The notes under the pieces: generated by a model
Databases searched by the model: none
What the model was told of the DNA's origin: nothing
Seen by the model: the letters and a program-made list of their open reading frames with translations, nothing else
DNA from: Leucocoprinus leucothites
Taxonomy: Eukaryota; Basidiomycota; Agaricomycetes; Agaricales; Agaricaceae
Direction of reading: 5' to 3'
DNA length: 64,000 nt
NCBI GenBank assembly: GCA_013368445.1
Contig: JAACJO010000022.1
Span: 186,001 to 250,000, forward strand
Shown: piece by piece, positions 23,377 to 35,569 of the stretch
Position numbering within the stretch: position 1 is the stretch's first letter
Layout of the letters: each line of letters starts with the position of its first letter
Translations under genes and position numbers: made by a program

Positions 23377-26300
23377 TTATGTTTCTGCTGGTTCAATTCT
23401 AGAGTCCGCCGGCGTGTCTCCTTCATCCTCGTCATTATACGATGACTTGTATTCATAAGGCGTCATCGCTATCAGGCAGGTATTCTCTCCATAACCAATC
23501 AGGAAAATGCGGTAGCCTGCTTTGGTCAGAGGGGGTATTTTCGTCGTGGATAGTGATATTGGATAAAATTCTGTGTGCCGTTCGCGTTCCTAGGCAAATA
23601 TCAATATAGTATCTACCACACTCGTGGTATCGCCTACTCACAATAGGCAAAGTAGCAAACTCAGAATTACGACCAAATTGCGCCCACTTCTCGAGAAGGA
23701 GACAATCCATTGGGCAATTTGGTTGGGTCCTGAGTAAAGGCGAAAATCCAGAGTCCTGTAAGGATTGACAATAGGTAAATCTGATCCAACCTTGGATTCT
23801 CAATGTAAGATGATAACTCACTGAGGATAGCCTGAAGACGAGGTCCTCAAACCTCTTGCGAAATTCAAACTCAGCAAATAATCCCCGGTCCAAACGGCAG
23901 AATGGAAAGTCGCAAAGGTATGCAGCCGCCGTGGCGAGCCCATCAGAAGTGCATATGTCATGCAGCGCCTCCCAAGTCTTGCCCAGAAAATCTATTTTAC
24001 CAAATAGTGAGGATACCCAAGAATCATCTCCAGTTGTCAAATAACAACTGCTCCATGCTATCCACAAGCCGAACACCACCACCCATGCTTGCTCTTCAAC
24101 ACACAACCAAGGCGCAACTCCTGAGCCTCTCCCGCAACAATTGTGGTTTATAGGTAACCGTATACTACAGGGCGGCACCTTGAGGATCAAATAACCTGTG
24201 CCTGGATCCGAGGAGTTGGGATACCATGAAAAGACGAGAGGACGTAGCCATTGAAGTACACAGTTAATGATAGCATCATCAAGGCACAGGAAGTGTTTGA
24301 GAACTTTCAAGTGCACTCTACGGTAGTACCCCGATTGGCGAGTGTGAATAATCAAAAATGCGAGAATCTGGTGTGCAATATGGCTGAGATTGTGAGGAAT
24401 ATCGTTAAGGGTATGGTGGAAGATAAGGTGGAAGATCTCTCCCGAATTGGTCGTGGAGTATAGTATGTCAGCGATGATTTTGAGCCGGGAATGGGGGCTT
24501 GGACACCAAGGATCAGCTATAAAAGATACAATGTTCATTACAAGACCGCCTGTTCCTTCGCTATATTCACTGTCGTAGGGAGAATTCTTGATCAAATCAA
24601 GGAGGGACTCATCACTGGAGTGAGGTGTCTTCATTTTCATTAAAGACTCTTTCCAGTGCATACCCCCATCCGTTGATGCGACACTTGGATACACAATGAC
24701 GAGGACAGTATTATCGCTGTGGCCAAGCAAGAAATATGACAGGGTCGGGCACCAAGTGATCCTCCAAATAATTTCAAATGCATGACAATCGTCGAACGAG
24801 TCTTTGAGAGAGCAGAAGTACAGGCCCGTGTAGTTCCACATACTCGGCGAAGTCGCATCCCAGTCCAGTGGCTTCATCTCTGTAGTCCATTGGCCAAACA
24901 CAGCCACATATCTGTTGATGAGCTGGTAGTCCGTTGGCCAGAGAGGTACGGTGCGCACGATGCAAGTGCTTGTAGAGCTCTGGATATTTAAGAAGGTATG
25001 CTCCTGGTTTGCAGAATGATTGAGCAAATTACGTACTTTTGTGACCAAACCACGGGCCAATCCCTTCAGGGCCTGGTGTATGTCCCTGAAGTTGTTGTCA
25101 TCGCGTTCTTCGTCATAAAAATACTGGTAGTCATCATAATCCTCGTAATCCTCATCATCCACAAATCTCCGTGGGAGGTCGCTAAACGCAAAGTTTTCTA
25201 GTTCCTCTTGTAATTTTTCGACATCACCGCGCTGAAGCATGTCATGCCACTCCTGGAACAATACACTCCTGATGAGACCACGAAAGTGATAGCTGTCATC
25301 AGCAATACCCTTAGCCCAAGGAGCAATGTCTAGTAAATGGGTGGGAGTGAGTAATAGGGATTACTTAACACTGTAGCTGAACATGAATTACCCAATAAAT
25401 CTTTCCTGATATCTTTAGGCCTTTTCCCGAGTATTTGATGCCATTTGATGCACGCAGCTCGTATCTCTGTGAGCGCATCCACTTCATGCAGCCCAAAGTG
25501 GCCAGCTTGAACAGCCACCTTCACATAATCGGCAAATGTGGTGTGAGAAAATACAAGGGGTTGTTGCCAAGCGGTGGCAGGTGAAGGTACAGAGAGGACG
25601 GAGCGAAGTCTCCGTAATGATCCATAGAAGGCTTTCTGCTCGACAAAAAGCAAATTTACCATTGTTTTCGCATACATTCCATAACCACGGAAACCGAGAC
25701 CCCGATTACTGCAGGAGATATGAAAATAGAGGACCAGGAGAGCGGTGCGGAGCAGAGTGCGAGGGATGCTGAGGAGTAGCCCCCTATAAAGTGCTGTGAG
25801 GGGCTCAAAGGGATTTCGCTCGTCAGAAGTGAGCTTGCCCTGCAGAGACTTCAGGCATAGCTCGAGCTGGGCGGTGGGATCATCATCATCAACACATGCC
25901 ACAACAAGAGAAGCGAGCAGCATGTTGCCGGACGCAGCGGATTCGATCTTCCGAAGATCGGTGCCAGTCGGCCACTCAATGTCTGCCGAAAAGGCATCGC
26001 TATGTTTACTCTTAATCTGCTCAAACCCGTCTCGTAGTACCTTCGAAACATCCCGACGGGACTCGGAGGTATCCATTCGGAGCTCCTCCCGCCATACCCC
26101 GGAAGCAGGACCAAGTGCATCGAAAGTCGATACGATCTGCCATTCCGGGCGACTAGTTACCAGGCAAACAAAGGGAAGTTGCCGTGCTTTGCAGGTCGAA
26201 CCAAAAGACACGAAGATCTTAATAAGCTCGCGCTGTGCTTCATATGAGTTGCATTCGTCGAGGCCATCTAAGACGAGAGGTATCGGATGGGATGCGACAC

Positions 26301-27406
26301 TCCGGGAGGCCCCGATCCTTAGAGCATCCGCTGGCTCGTCGATTAATTGTCGGAACTGTAGCGGCAGGCGTTTCTCCAGAATGGTGGGGTCTGTGATGAG
26401 GACGTTGGAAACAAGTTGGCGGTATGCGGGGTATGCAAGGGCGAGTTGATGAGCAAGAGAAGGAATGATGCGATTAGGATCATTGCGCTTGTTCGCTCTG
26501 GAAAGAAAAAGGCCCGCTCCCGGCAAGCCTTGTTGAGCGCAGTATTCCATGATATATTGGACTATTGCTGATTTTCCAACACCAGCAGGTCCGTAAAGCC
26601 AGAAGAGCGATTGTACTCGGTTTATGTTAAGAAGCCAGTCTATGAGTCTTTCCCGAAGCGGTACACGGGTATCAGAGTGGCACTGAGGAGCAGTGTAATG
26701 CCTCGCCGCAGAATCGTAGGTACCGTCAACCATTGCTTTCTTCTCAAGGAGCTCTAACACTACAGGATTTCAGTTAATTAAATGGACACCCATCTAAACA
26801 GATGGCACTAGGCTTACTTTTTATTTCAGTATTCGATCCATGATTCGTAACCATGATCGGATTGTTGATAATAAAATCGCTGGCACCATCTAAAATCAAG
26901 GTGTTTTGATTGCTTGAGCTTGAAGCCGAGGTCACCGGCTCCATCCAAGGAGGTTTGCCTTCCATATCGCCTGACCATCAGTAGCGCATAAATATAACAA
27001 ATATCTCTTTGATGCCTCGTGCGACTCACCCGTCTGTGGGAGTTTGAAAACCAGCCTTCTCAGTGTGACCCTCAAATTCAAAAGGCTGGCCTGCTTGTGT
27101 CGGAATGGTGTACCTAAGCAAACTTTACCAACGTGAGGAACTCTCACTGTGTATCGGGTCAGCCAACGCAAAAGCATCACACATACCTATATCTGGGCGG
27201 TATACCGCTCGGTCGCTTGATACTGAATCCTCTCGAACTGAAACAGGGCGGCTTAGAACGCTTAGGGATGAAACACCCTCAAAGGGACTAGCAGTAGAGC
27301 TGGCCCAGCATTTCAGAATCACTAAGCCCAACGAAAACTACATGACTCTCATGAGGACATACCTCGATGGTATTGACGGCCGTGAATTGGAGTCGGGGTA
27401 TGGGAT
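23377..27406 (-). CDS. NACHT-domain NTPase (NLR-type), NACHT-3
   Basis: This is the only copy in which the NACHT half and the C-terminal half are joined in one open frame (23642-25261 reads LLNHSANQEHTF into TSTCIVRTVPLW without a stop). The NACHT exon is 25392-26759 with GPAGVGKS, PLVLDGLDECN and SRPEW. The intron at about 25.33-25.39 kb separates it from DIAPWAKG. The last exon is 23377-23589, after a 52-nt intron, and encodes GYRIFLIGYGENTCLIAM followed by an acidic tail ending IEPAET-stop. The usual first codon (MSYPD in sisters) is ATC here, at 27404-27406, and no upstream ATG is in frame. Translation would have to start at ATG 26963 (MEGKPPW) or further on. An acidic, Tyr-rich insertion (DDEDYEDYDDYQYFYDEE) lies near 25.1-25.17 kb. 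Confidence 0.72.
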
Positions 27407-27469
27407 GATGGTCGTCGCTGTCAAAGGCCTATGGTCCACAGCTTACGGCGCCACACAGGTGAGGAGTTA

Positions 27470-29900
27470 CAGCATGGCTGTGCGACATGGGGCGTTGGCA
27501 GTTTCACAGCCTTCCGAAACGGAAACAATAGAGCAGACTTTCATGGAGGAGTACCGTGGCTCGCACTCATTGTAAAGCAATTTCTCCAAGCTCAGGAAAT
27601 TAGGAATACATAGTAGATGATCTAGCGCGGCGTGCATGTATACGGATTCCAAAAAGTCCAAATCCACACGCCAGTCCGAACGCCACCAGTTCCAAAGTCC
27701 ATCCATGCTAGATCTAGGGTCCATTCCACCAAGGAGTCCTCTAAACGAGTCCGAAATAGCACACGCGCTAATACACACCTTCCTCCTCCTCTTCCTCATG
27801 GCCACCGATATCACTCGCCGACCTCGGTGCGCTCACACTACCACGGTGGCTACAGCTAGACGAAAATTAGAAACAATACGGTTTTGCAATGGAGAACCAG
27901 TAGGACCCCTCTTATTCGCGGCAGCTATGCCTGGACCACCGATACCCGTCCCAGGCATATACATCAACGTGCTCATCGTCCTGGACCTCGGCCCATTCCC
28001 AAACGCATGACCAACTTCCAATCCTCCCGAACTTACGCTGGTACTACTAGGCAACTCGTCATCTTTTTGAGTAGTAGAATGTCGTAGTTGGTTGTCGAAG
28101 ACCAATCCAGGGACCAGTCGAAGCGAAAGTAAAATCAGGCATGAGTACTTTACGGCCTAGCGATTTAATGGTATTGGTAATTTGAGCTTCTACATCTGCA
28201 AGTGATCCAACGTGGGCATTGTCACCACTAGCCTCATCGTGAGGAGCTGAAGTAGCCAACGAAAATGCACTAGATAACATTAACAGGGTCTCATATCCCT
28301 TTCCCCTCATCTGAAATCCGAATCTCACGTTCCACCCTTGTATCTTCTCTAGAGCCACCAAATATCTGAACAATAGCGTTCCGAGCATCATTTGGCATCA
28401 CCGACGATGAAAGTGAAGAATAATCTCCACTGATTGGCATCATGGATGTAGGTGTTACGAGGCGATGCAACAGAAGAAGTAATGAAGCTTCGGGTCCTGC
28501 GAGTGCGGAATGGCATGCATGGAATGCGCGTCGACTCCGGTCGTAACAATTCTGTGTATTCGTGAGTTGGTCAAGGAGTGGTTGCGGCGGTGGAACGGAT
28601 ATGGGGAGGGAAAGTTGTGATAGAGCTGAGATTGGTTGATGTGGCAGTGACAGGGGCTTTGTGAAGAAGGTGGTGGCATTGGCGGATGGCAGTGTGATCG
28701 TGGTGGAGTAAAAGGAGGTTGTAAGGCGATTGTGGTCTGGTTGATGTCTCCTATGATAGACGCCGATACAATAGCGCCCGTTCCGCAGAGCCTGGAGCGA
28801 CAACACCTGTCCCGTCCATCACCAGCTCTTGAGCGCCTTGAACCACGCCCGAGGACGTGTAGCCCGAGCATCCTCCTCATCCACTGTACCAGCTGACACT
28901 GCCTGTGCCCTTGCAGATTGGTATTCGAACACAGTATCTGCATTGATGCGTTCTCCGTTCTCTGGTGTGCCAGTCTCATCTGGGGGCAACAAGAGGAATA
29001 TCGCGACTAGCCGTGTCCTCTTCAACGAAATGCACAACAGCACTAGACACACCGCCTACAACAGGGCTGCCTTCTACGGCATTCCCAGCATCCCCAGCGC
29101 ACCTAGCAGTATCCACGTATCCATCCTGGGTACCCAGCGCTTCATCGACCACAACATCGCTCTCGCTCTCGTCATGACACTCTTTCCCGGATGGAGAGCT
29201 GCCAGGAGTTACGCTCCCCACAGACAGTGAGAGATTTAGGGTTAGAGCAAGTGTGATTTTGATTATTGGATTTGTGGATCAGATTGAAGGGGGGAGCGAG
29301 TAGAGATAGTGCTTTGCCAGTAGCATAGGGTGCTTGCGAGGGACTTAGCAAGGTATTGGCGCTTCTACGATTGCCTCGTATGGCGGGGCTTGCTAACAAT
29401 CAGTGCAGACTCTGACAAAGGAAGCACCGGCGGTGAACAAGACTGGGTAGATGGCTCCAGAGGACCGAGTTTCTCACCAAGATTGTTCTGCTGAGCTTTC
29501 TCTTGCAGTAGCGTGCCAGCAGCTACACTTTCCACCTCTTGATGCACGACAAGTCTTCCAAGTGCGATCCGCTTGGCCTGTTGTCGCTGTAGGTCTCCCT
29601 TGAGATTGTCAATCGCACTCCGAGTAGTAACAATATGCGCCGGGGAGCAGGATGGGGGAGCTGCTGTCGGAGGTGTACTCGCATCTCGACTTCACTGAGG
29701 AGAGGTAAATATGGGTAGACGAGTGTCAGTGGCTTGCGAGGGGATGGGAAACGAGACGGACGTGCATGTAGAGCCACCGTCATAGCCGTTGTGTCGTCTC
29801 GTTCCAGAAACCGTGGTTTTATTCGCAAGTCTGCGAGTTCAGGTAGTATGGATTCGAAAGTTCAGGGAGTGCCGTGAGTTGTAAGGTGGGTTACGGCCAG
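27470..29900 (-). pseudogene. PS gene copy 3 (Pro/Ser-rich, unknown function)
   Basis: No clean start ATG is visible; the first-exon block is recognisable at about 29.75-29.9 kb (RFLERDDTT). Then come EKAQQNNLGEKLGPLEPSTQS (29.4-29.5 kb), an acidic stretch with VDEALGTQDGYVDTA (about 29.1 kb), VDEEDARATRPRA (28.85 kb), a Ser/Pro-rich region (28.6 kb), RAFHACHSALAGPEAS (28.5 kb) and VGSLADVEAQI (28.2 kb). The 3' part at 27.47-27.85 kb encodes GLWNWWRSDWRVDLDF, a Trp-rich block shared with copies 1, 4 and 5. The blocks lie in several frames. It is co-directional with NACHT-3. Confidence 0.42.
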
Positions 29901-30299
29901 GTCATGTTAAGTGGATGGATGTAGAGAGAATACCACTCATAAGTGAATCGTCGGAATAAATCGCCGTCCGTAGAGTAGACAGTATACCCGCTACTTTGTG
30001 CTACTCCTACTGTGCCCTCGAGTGTTCATCTGGGTTTGCGTATTCCCCGACAGTACGTTCGCTCGTCTTTCACTATCTCTGCTGCCGGTCGAGGATGGCA
30101 GAGAATTCCAGGCAGCGACTCAAGAGCGAAGCGTTAAATCACAAAATGGGTTCCAAAGCTGACGGAAAAGGGATTCTTGTTGGTGAGTCATCGAAGCGTG
30201 AGGCATCAAGGATTTAGAATTTGACGCCGAGTTGGCCGGTGTCCTGCATTTGCCCACACTATAAGCGCGGTGCTATTAATTAATAATAATGGACTCTAA
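29901..30299. other. Spacer with remnants of a PS/BuGZ head-to-head region
   Basis: This resembles the 5' flank of the BuGZ copies (GTTCGCTCGTCTTTC, GAAATCACAAAATGGGTT) up to about 30250, then diverges. No gene is supported. Confidence 0.35.
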
Positions 30300-30660
30300 C
30301 ATTGACCACGCACTGCAAGCCCACAAACGCGCCGAAATCTTCCAAACACATGTCCTTCCACCAGGTGCAACCCGTCCTCCAGATTTCCGCGGTTTCTCTC
30401 CTCCAGTATAGGTGGTTTTCTTGGCGCGTTACCATCACCCTTATCTAGCTCTACTCCTACCTTTATGAGTGCGAGTCAAAACTCTCTTCCTCTAGCACCG
30501 CCATCTCAATCTACACCTACACCTACGTCTACACCTCAAAAGTCTTGACTTCCTCCCCTGGATCAGGGTCCTTGCTGTTAGTGTCAGTACCCTAATGACA
30601 CGCACACTGAGGTCAATCGAAGCCTCTTGAGCTGACTCTACCCAATCACGCTTTGGTGAC
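30300..30660 (+). pseudogene. BuGZ-like fragment, Pro-rich part only
   Basis: The sequence matches the middle of the BuGZ Pro-rich region (CCTTCCACCAGGTGCAACCC, then the stretch that reads SQNSLPLAPPSQ), ending at CTGACTCTACCCAATCACGC. It then switches abruptly, around 30655-30665, into PS-gene sequence on the opposite strand (CCTGAACCACACC). It has no start, finger or last exon. Confidence 0.6.
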
Positions 30661-31800
30661 CTGAACCACACCTTCTGCGCACGACCCGAACATCGACCTC
30701 ATCGACCTTATCAACGGTCACTACCTGTGCTCTCACCGATTTGCCGTCTACATTGACGCGTTCCCCATCCTCTAGCGCGTCAATCTTCTGAACGATACCA
30801 ACAAGAACAAGACCATCACTCGTCGTGCTAGGAACACAGGTGCATCATTACCTGTCGCAACAACAGCATCGAGCGCCTCTCTCGTGATAGCACTGCTGCT
30901 CTCTGCACCATCCACACCATCTTCTACGCGCCCAGCAGTATCCACATCTATACTCCCATCCTGCCTTTCCAGCATTTCATCAACTACACAACACTCTCTG
31001 TCTCTCTGTGAATTTCTACGGGGCCTTACTCTGATGGAGAGCCGCCAGGAATCATAACTTAGGCTCCAGGACTGAATAGTTAATGGATCAGGTTGAGGTT
31101 GAGGAGCGAGTGGAAGAGATATCCTGTCGGCATCGTCAGATATCTACGAGGAGTCGGAGCCATGTATACCACCCCTATTATCACCTCGTATGATGCATCC
31201 GGTGATGATGATACATCCCCATCAGTGCAGATTTGGACGAAGGAAGCGCTGGCTGTGAGCTGGGCAGGAGGTGGCTCTAGGAGACCAAACCTCTCTTCGC
31301 CCAAAGTCATTCTGTTGTACTTTCTCCTCCATTAACATGTCGGTAGTTTACACCCACGACTCCTTGCCGTACGACCAATCTCTCGAGTGCGATTCGCTTT
31401 GCTTGTTCTCGTTATAACTCTTTCACGAGGTTGTCGTCCACACTTTGAATACCGATAGGCCGCGCTCTCGGAGGCATTCCCGTATCTTGGCCCAACTGAG
31501 AAGAAATGGGTACGCGTAGAGGACTGTCGAGATTGTCAATCAAAACCCTCGTATCTCGTACCATATCCGCCAACATATCTCCTTCAGCTCCATCTTCAAC
31601 TTTCCCGATCCTTGCATATCTTTCTGCAACTCTTTCGACCGCTTGCACAAGCCCTCGAATATATTCTCCTCTCCTCCAACGAGCTTAATCCTTAAATGAA
31701 CCTCTCTCCTACCATACCCTTCTTTCATTGCTTCGCCTCTTCGATCGTCCACATAAAGCAGATGACAATCGCGCGTCATGCAATTGTGCAACTTTGAGTA
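30661..31800 (-). pseudogene. PS-family fragment with variant 5' end
   Basis: This holds PS middle blocks (VDTAGRVEDGVDGAESSSAI at 30.9 kb) and a 5' block that differs from the main copies: HLRIKLVGGEENIFEGL (about 31.7 kb) and LIDNLDSPLRVPISSQLGQDTG (about 31.5 kb). The same variant recurs at 35.9-37.0 kb, so a second PS sub-type exists. Frames are broken and no intact gene is claimed. Confidence 0.4.
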
Positions 31801-31819
31801 TGTGGGCTAGAATCTGAAT

Positions 31820-32900
31820 ATGGATCACGTTCTACTCCCCTGGTACTGGTGCCGCGAGTGCGAGTTTGAGGATGAAAAAGGTATGTCGATAATCCATTTT
31901 TTTCTCGCGCAGAAATAAAAACCTCACGAGAAGGGCGCTCTGTGTCCAGTTCCCATGCAGCATTTTAAAACGAAATAATTGAAATACGGCCTGTGTCCCC
32001 GTCGACTCAGCAATGCAAGTGGTCTTGCTATTCATATCCAGCAGGCGCACAAGTTAGAGCCAGAAAAAGTAAAAGCACACTGCTTTATCATCGCCCATCA
32101 CCATGCTCACTCCTCAGCATTCTTTAGTTTTTCATGGATTGAAAACGCACTTCCAGGTTGCGATGAGTACGACATTGATCCTTCGTGACGGAATGTGTCC
32201 TCGCCCCCGACGTGGCAGACTACGAACATAGTAAAGAAATCGAACTTGGTCTCGCAGCCGGATCAATCTCCCAACGACAGGTTTCGCTGAGAACGGGCCT
32301 GTGTCAGAGGGGTTGAAGGTACACAAGGCGTTGATGGGATTGAATGATCCTAAGCCTTTGGCGAGCCATATGAGACTGGACAATGCGAGTGGAAATGGCG
32401 GAGCCATGTATGGCGCTCTGTTTCAGATGTACGTTGCACCTCCTGTGCCTATGCCTCCGCCGTTTCCCCCACCGTTCCTAGGAGGATTACGCCCCAGGTC
32501 AGTAATATTTATTTTCCTGTTCTGTCATTTCTCTAACTTATGACCCTCCTCTCTGGCTCACGATCTCAAACCACAGTCCCCCTCCTCCCTTCTTGTCACC
32601 ACCGCCAGGCGTACAACCACCCTTCCCACCGCCCTTCCCATCACCCTTCCTTTTCCCAGGTGCAACCCTCCTCCAGCCCCTCCTAGTTTCTCTTCTCTAC
32701 CTGGTTCTCCTGGTGGTGCTGGCAGTACTCTTGGTGTGTCACCACTGCCTCCACCCAACTTTATTCACGCCCCTTCGAATACGGTCAACAGCCTCTTGCT
32801 CCTGCGTCATCATCTGAATCTATATCTACATATACGTCTGTGCCTATAGTGCCTCTATCACCTCCACCCGTCTGTGCTGGATCGGAGTCAGTCCCACCAA
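31820..32900 (+). pseudogene. BuGZ/ZNF207-like gene, copy 4 (truncated)
   Basis: This begins inside the finger exon with LPWYWCRECEFEDEK, a rearranged first finger. It then has CPRRLSNASGLAIHIQQAHKLEPEK (about 31.99-32.07 kb), remnants of the GRDGYEVEIFGMEGIP block, and the Pro-rich region to about 32.85 kb. The sequence then jumps straight to the convergent-spacer type (TTCCACATAAAAAACAATAAAATC). The RPRYYQ/RAEDFL exon is therefore deleted, and no start codon in the proper context is present. Confidence 0.65.
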
Positions 32901-33264
32901 TACTTTCCTTTATTTTTATTCCACATAAAAAACAATAAAATCAAAGTGTTGTATCAATTCCACTTTCTCGCTTGCGTGTGTGTCTGCTCTTTTCCTCCTA
33001 TGGACAATTTTCGGAGCTTGGGGCACGGCTGCGGGTGAAGAATGAAGTTTTGAGTTAGGTGTACTGTTGAAGGTGGAGAGGAAAATGTTGCGTAGGTACA
33101 ACCGAGGGGTGGGCGGGCTATCTGCATGCGTGGTAGGTGATAACACTCTCCTTAACCCTTTATCACGGTCGGTTTTTGTGCTTTCAATTCAGTGTCTGGA
33201 GTCGTGCACGGTTAGTCATTCTTTTTTTGACCGTTAATTGTTTATATGTGGTACGACACTGTTT
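32901..33264. other. Convergent-spacer remnant
   Basis: This is homologous to 2660-2960 (GGAGCTTGGGGCACG, GTGGTAGGTGATAACACTC). Where a NACHT 3' end would follow, PS-family sequence follows instead, so a NACHT gene has been lost or was never here. Confidence 0.4.
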
Positions 33265-35370
33265 TCCTGTGTAGAGAGAAACGGCTGCGGATATTGTGTC
33301 GCCCTCCCCACAATAGTAAATCATAACATCATGCTCGGTATCCTCCAACTTCTTCTCAAATGACCCCATAGCTCGTGAGATAGTCTAGTTCGTCCCGTCA
33401 ATAAACGCCATAATTTGAGATTCCGCATCTACGAATGGCCTGGCATGGGCACAATCGCCGCCAGCCTCATCGTAGGGGTTGAAGTAGTCGATGAAGATGC
33501 GCTATGGAAGATCAACAGCGCTTAGTATGCCCTTCCTATAACCCCCTCATCCGAAATCCGAGTCTCGAGTTCCACCCTCGCATTTCCGTACAGCCGTCAA
33601 GTCTCTGGACGATGGCGTTCAGAACATCATTTGGTATCACCGGCGACAAAGGTGAATGATAATCTCCACTATCAGGATTTGGCGGGTATGGTAGATATAC
33701 GCGTGATGGAATGATGTTTACGGTAGGAGCAAGAGAAGCTTTGGGTCCTCAAGTGTGATATGAGACGCGTGAATCGTGAGTTGTATATGGTGGTTGCGAT
33801 TCCGTGCTTTTCTGAGCTGTTTAGGGGATGTGTGCAGCGGTACAAGCGCAGGGACTTGCGGCGATGATGCGATTGGTTGATGTGACGATAATGACAGAGG
33901 GCTTGATGAGGAAGGTGGTGAAATGGAGAGAGTTGGGATGTTGGGTGGTCAATAGTGTGATTGTGGTTGAGCAAGAGGGAGATGTGAGGTGGTTGTGGTC
34001 GCATTGGTCTTTTCTGGGATAGACGTCGATTTAAAAGCGCCAGTTTCCGTAAAGCCTGGTGCAGCAGAATCTTCCTGTCACCCACCAGCTCTCGAGCGTC
34101 TTGAACCACGGCTTCCCTACGTACGACCTGAGCATCCTCCGTATCGACCATATCAGATGACGCAAACTTTTAACATCTGCGTTGATGCATACCCCATCGT
34201 CTGGCATATCAATCTCCTCAACGACACCGCAGGAGCAGCGACGGCACTAGCCGCGTCCTCGTCAACGCGAAGACGATCGGGGCTAAGTGTGTCAGCACTG
34301 GTCACAACAGCACTACCATCCTCTGCATCATCTACATCATTTCCTGCGCGCTCAGCAGTATATCCATTCCACGTACGCAGCGCTTCATTGACTACGACGG
34401 CGCTTTCGCTCCCTTCGTGAGTCTCAATCTGCTCTTGCTGCATCAAAGAGTCAGCAGCAACCATAATTTGCACTGACGACCGGCATCGGAGCAGGTTCGA
34501 TATCGATTATTGGAGTTAGTGGACCAGGTTGGAGGGGGGAGCGAGTGGAGAGGGTATCTCGCCAATGGCATTGGGTGCTTGCGAGGGCGTTGGGCGAGGT
34601 ATTAGGGCTTCTATGACCGTCCCACACGACAGAGCTGGCGATGATGATGCGGCTCCTACCAATGCAAACTCTAACAACGGAAGCGTCGGCGGTGAGCTAG
34701 GTTGTGGGGATAACACTGGAAGATGAACCTTCTTGATTTACACTGCTGCACGTTCTCCTTCGGTAATGCACCGGCAGTTACACCCTCCACCTCATGCCGC
34801 ACAAGCAACCTTTCAAGCTTGAATCGCTTTGCCCGTTCTCGTTGTAAGTCTTCCATGAAATCGTCAATCGAGGTTTGGATAGCGACAAGACACGCTAGGG
34901 AGCCCGACGCAGGAGCTACTGTCGAAGGTATCCGTGTATCTCGACCTGGCTGAAGAGAGGTGGATATAGGTAGGGGACCGTCAATGATGTGTGATAGAAA
35001 GAGAATAAGACGGACGTACATGTAGCGCGAAACCCGCCCCGTAGCTGGTGTATCGTCTCGGCCCAGCGAACTCATAGAGCCTGGTTTGGGCTAATTTAGT
35101 GAGCACCGCCAGTTGTGGGGTGACTAAGGCCAAGTCGTATTGTGCGGAAGATAGTTGGATGTGGAGATATCCCGTTCATGAGTGAATTTTCGTAAAAGCC
35201 GTTGTATATCGTCATCACTTGTAAAATGGACAGCATGCTCGTTACTTGTCCTACTCCTGTGCTACCCTCGAACGTTCGCAGTAGGTGTAGTCCTTCGACA
35301 TCGTGTTTGCTCATGTTCGCTCTTTCCTCTGCCAGTAGAGGGGAGGTAAGGAGCCCAAGCAATGCCTCAA
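33265..35370 (-). pseudogene. PS-family copy, decayed
   Basis: This is a near full-length but broken copy. It has a 5' block at about 35.1-35.36 kb (with GFYENSLMNGISPHPTIF in one frame), then RVSRYMYV before a GTACGT donor near 35020. SLACLVAIQTSIDDFMEDLQ and ERLLVRHEVEGVTAGAL follow at 34.75-34.9 kb, then PTLPLLEFAL and VVVNEALRTWNGYTAERAGND (34.35 kb). The 3' half is shortened and ends near the spacer remnant at 33.26 kb. Several frames are used. Confidence 0.42.
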
Positions 35371-35569
35371 GAGCGATGATTTAGAGGCCATGAGGCTGGT
35401 TCCATAGTCACTGGTGGAGACGCTCAGCAAGAGATGCATCCTCGTTGATGGGTCGATTGAGGCCTAAGGAACAGGAATTTAACGCCAAGTTGGCCGGCAC
35501 CCTGCATTTGCCCACGCTGGGTTTTAATTAATCATCGACTCTAACATAGATGGCGCATCGCAGGCCCAA
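35371..35569. other. Short spacer
   Basis: This is a remnant of the PS/BuGZ head-to-head region (CCTGCATTTGCCCACGCT motif, also at 10765, 30245 and 37905). No gene is supported. Confidence 0.3.
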
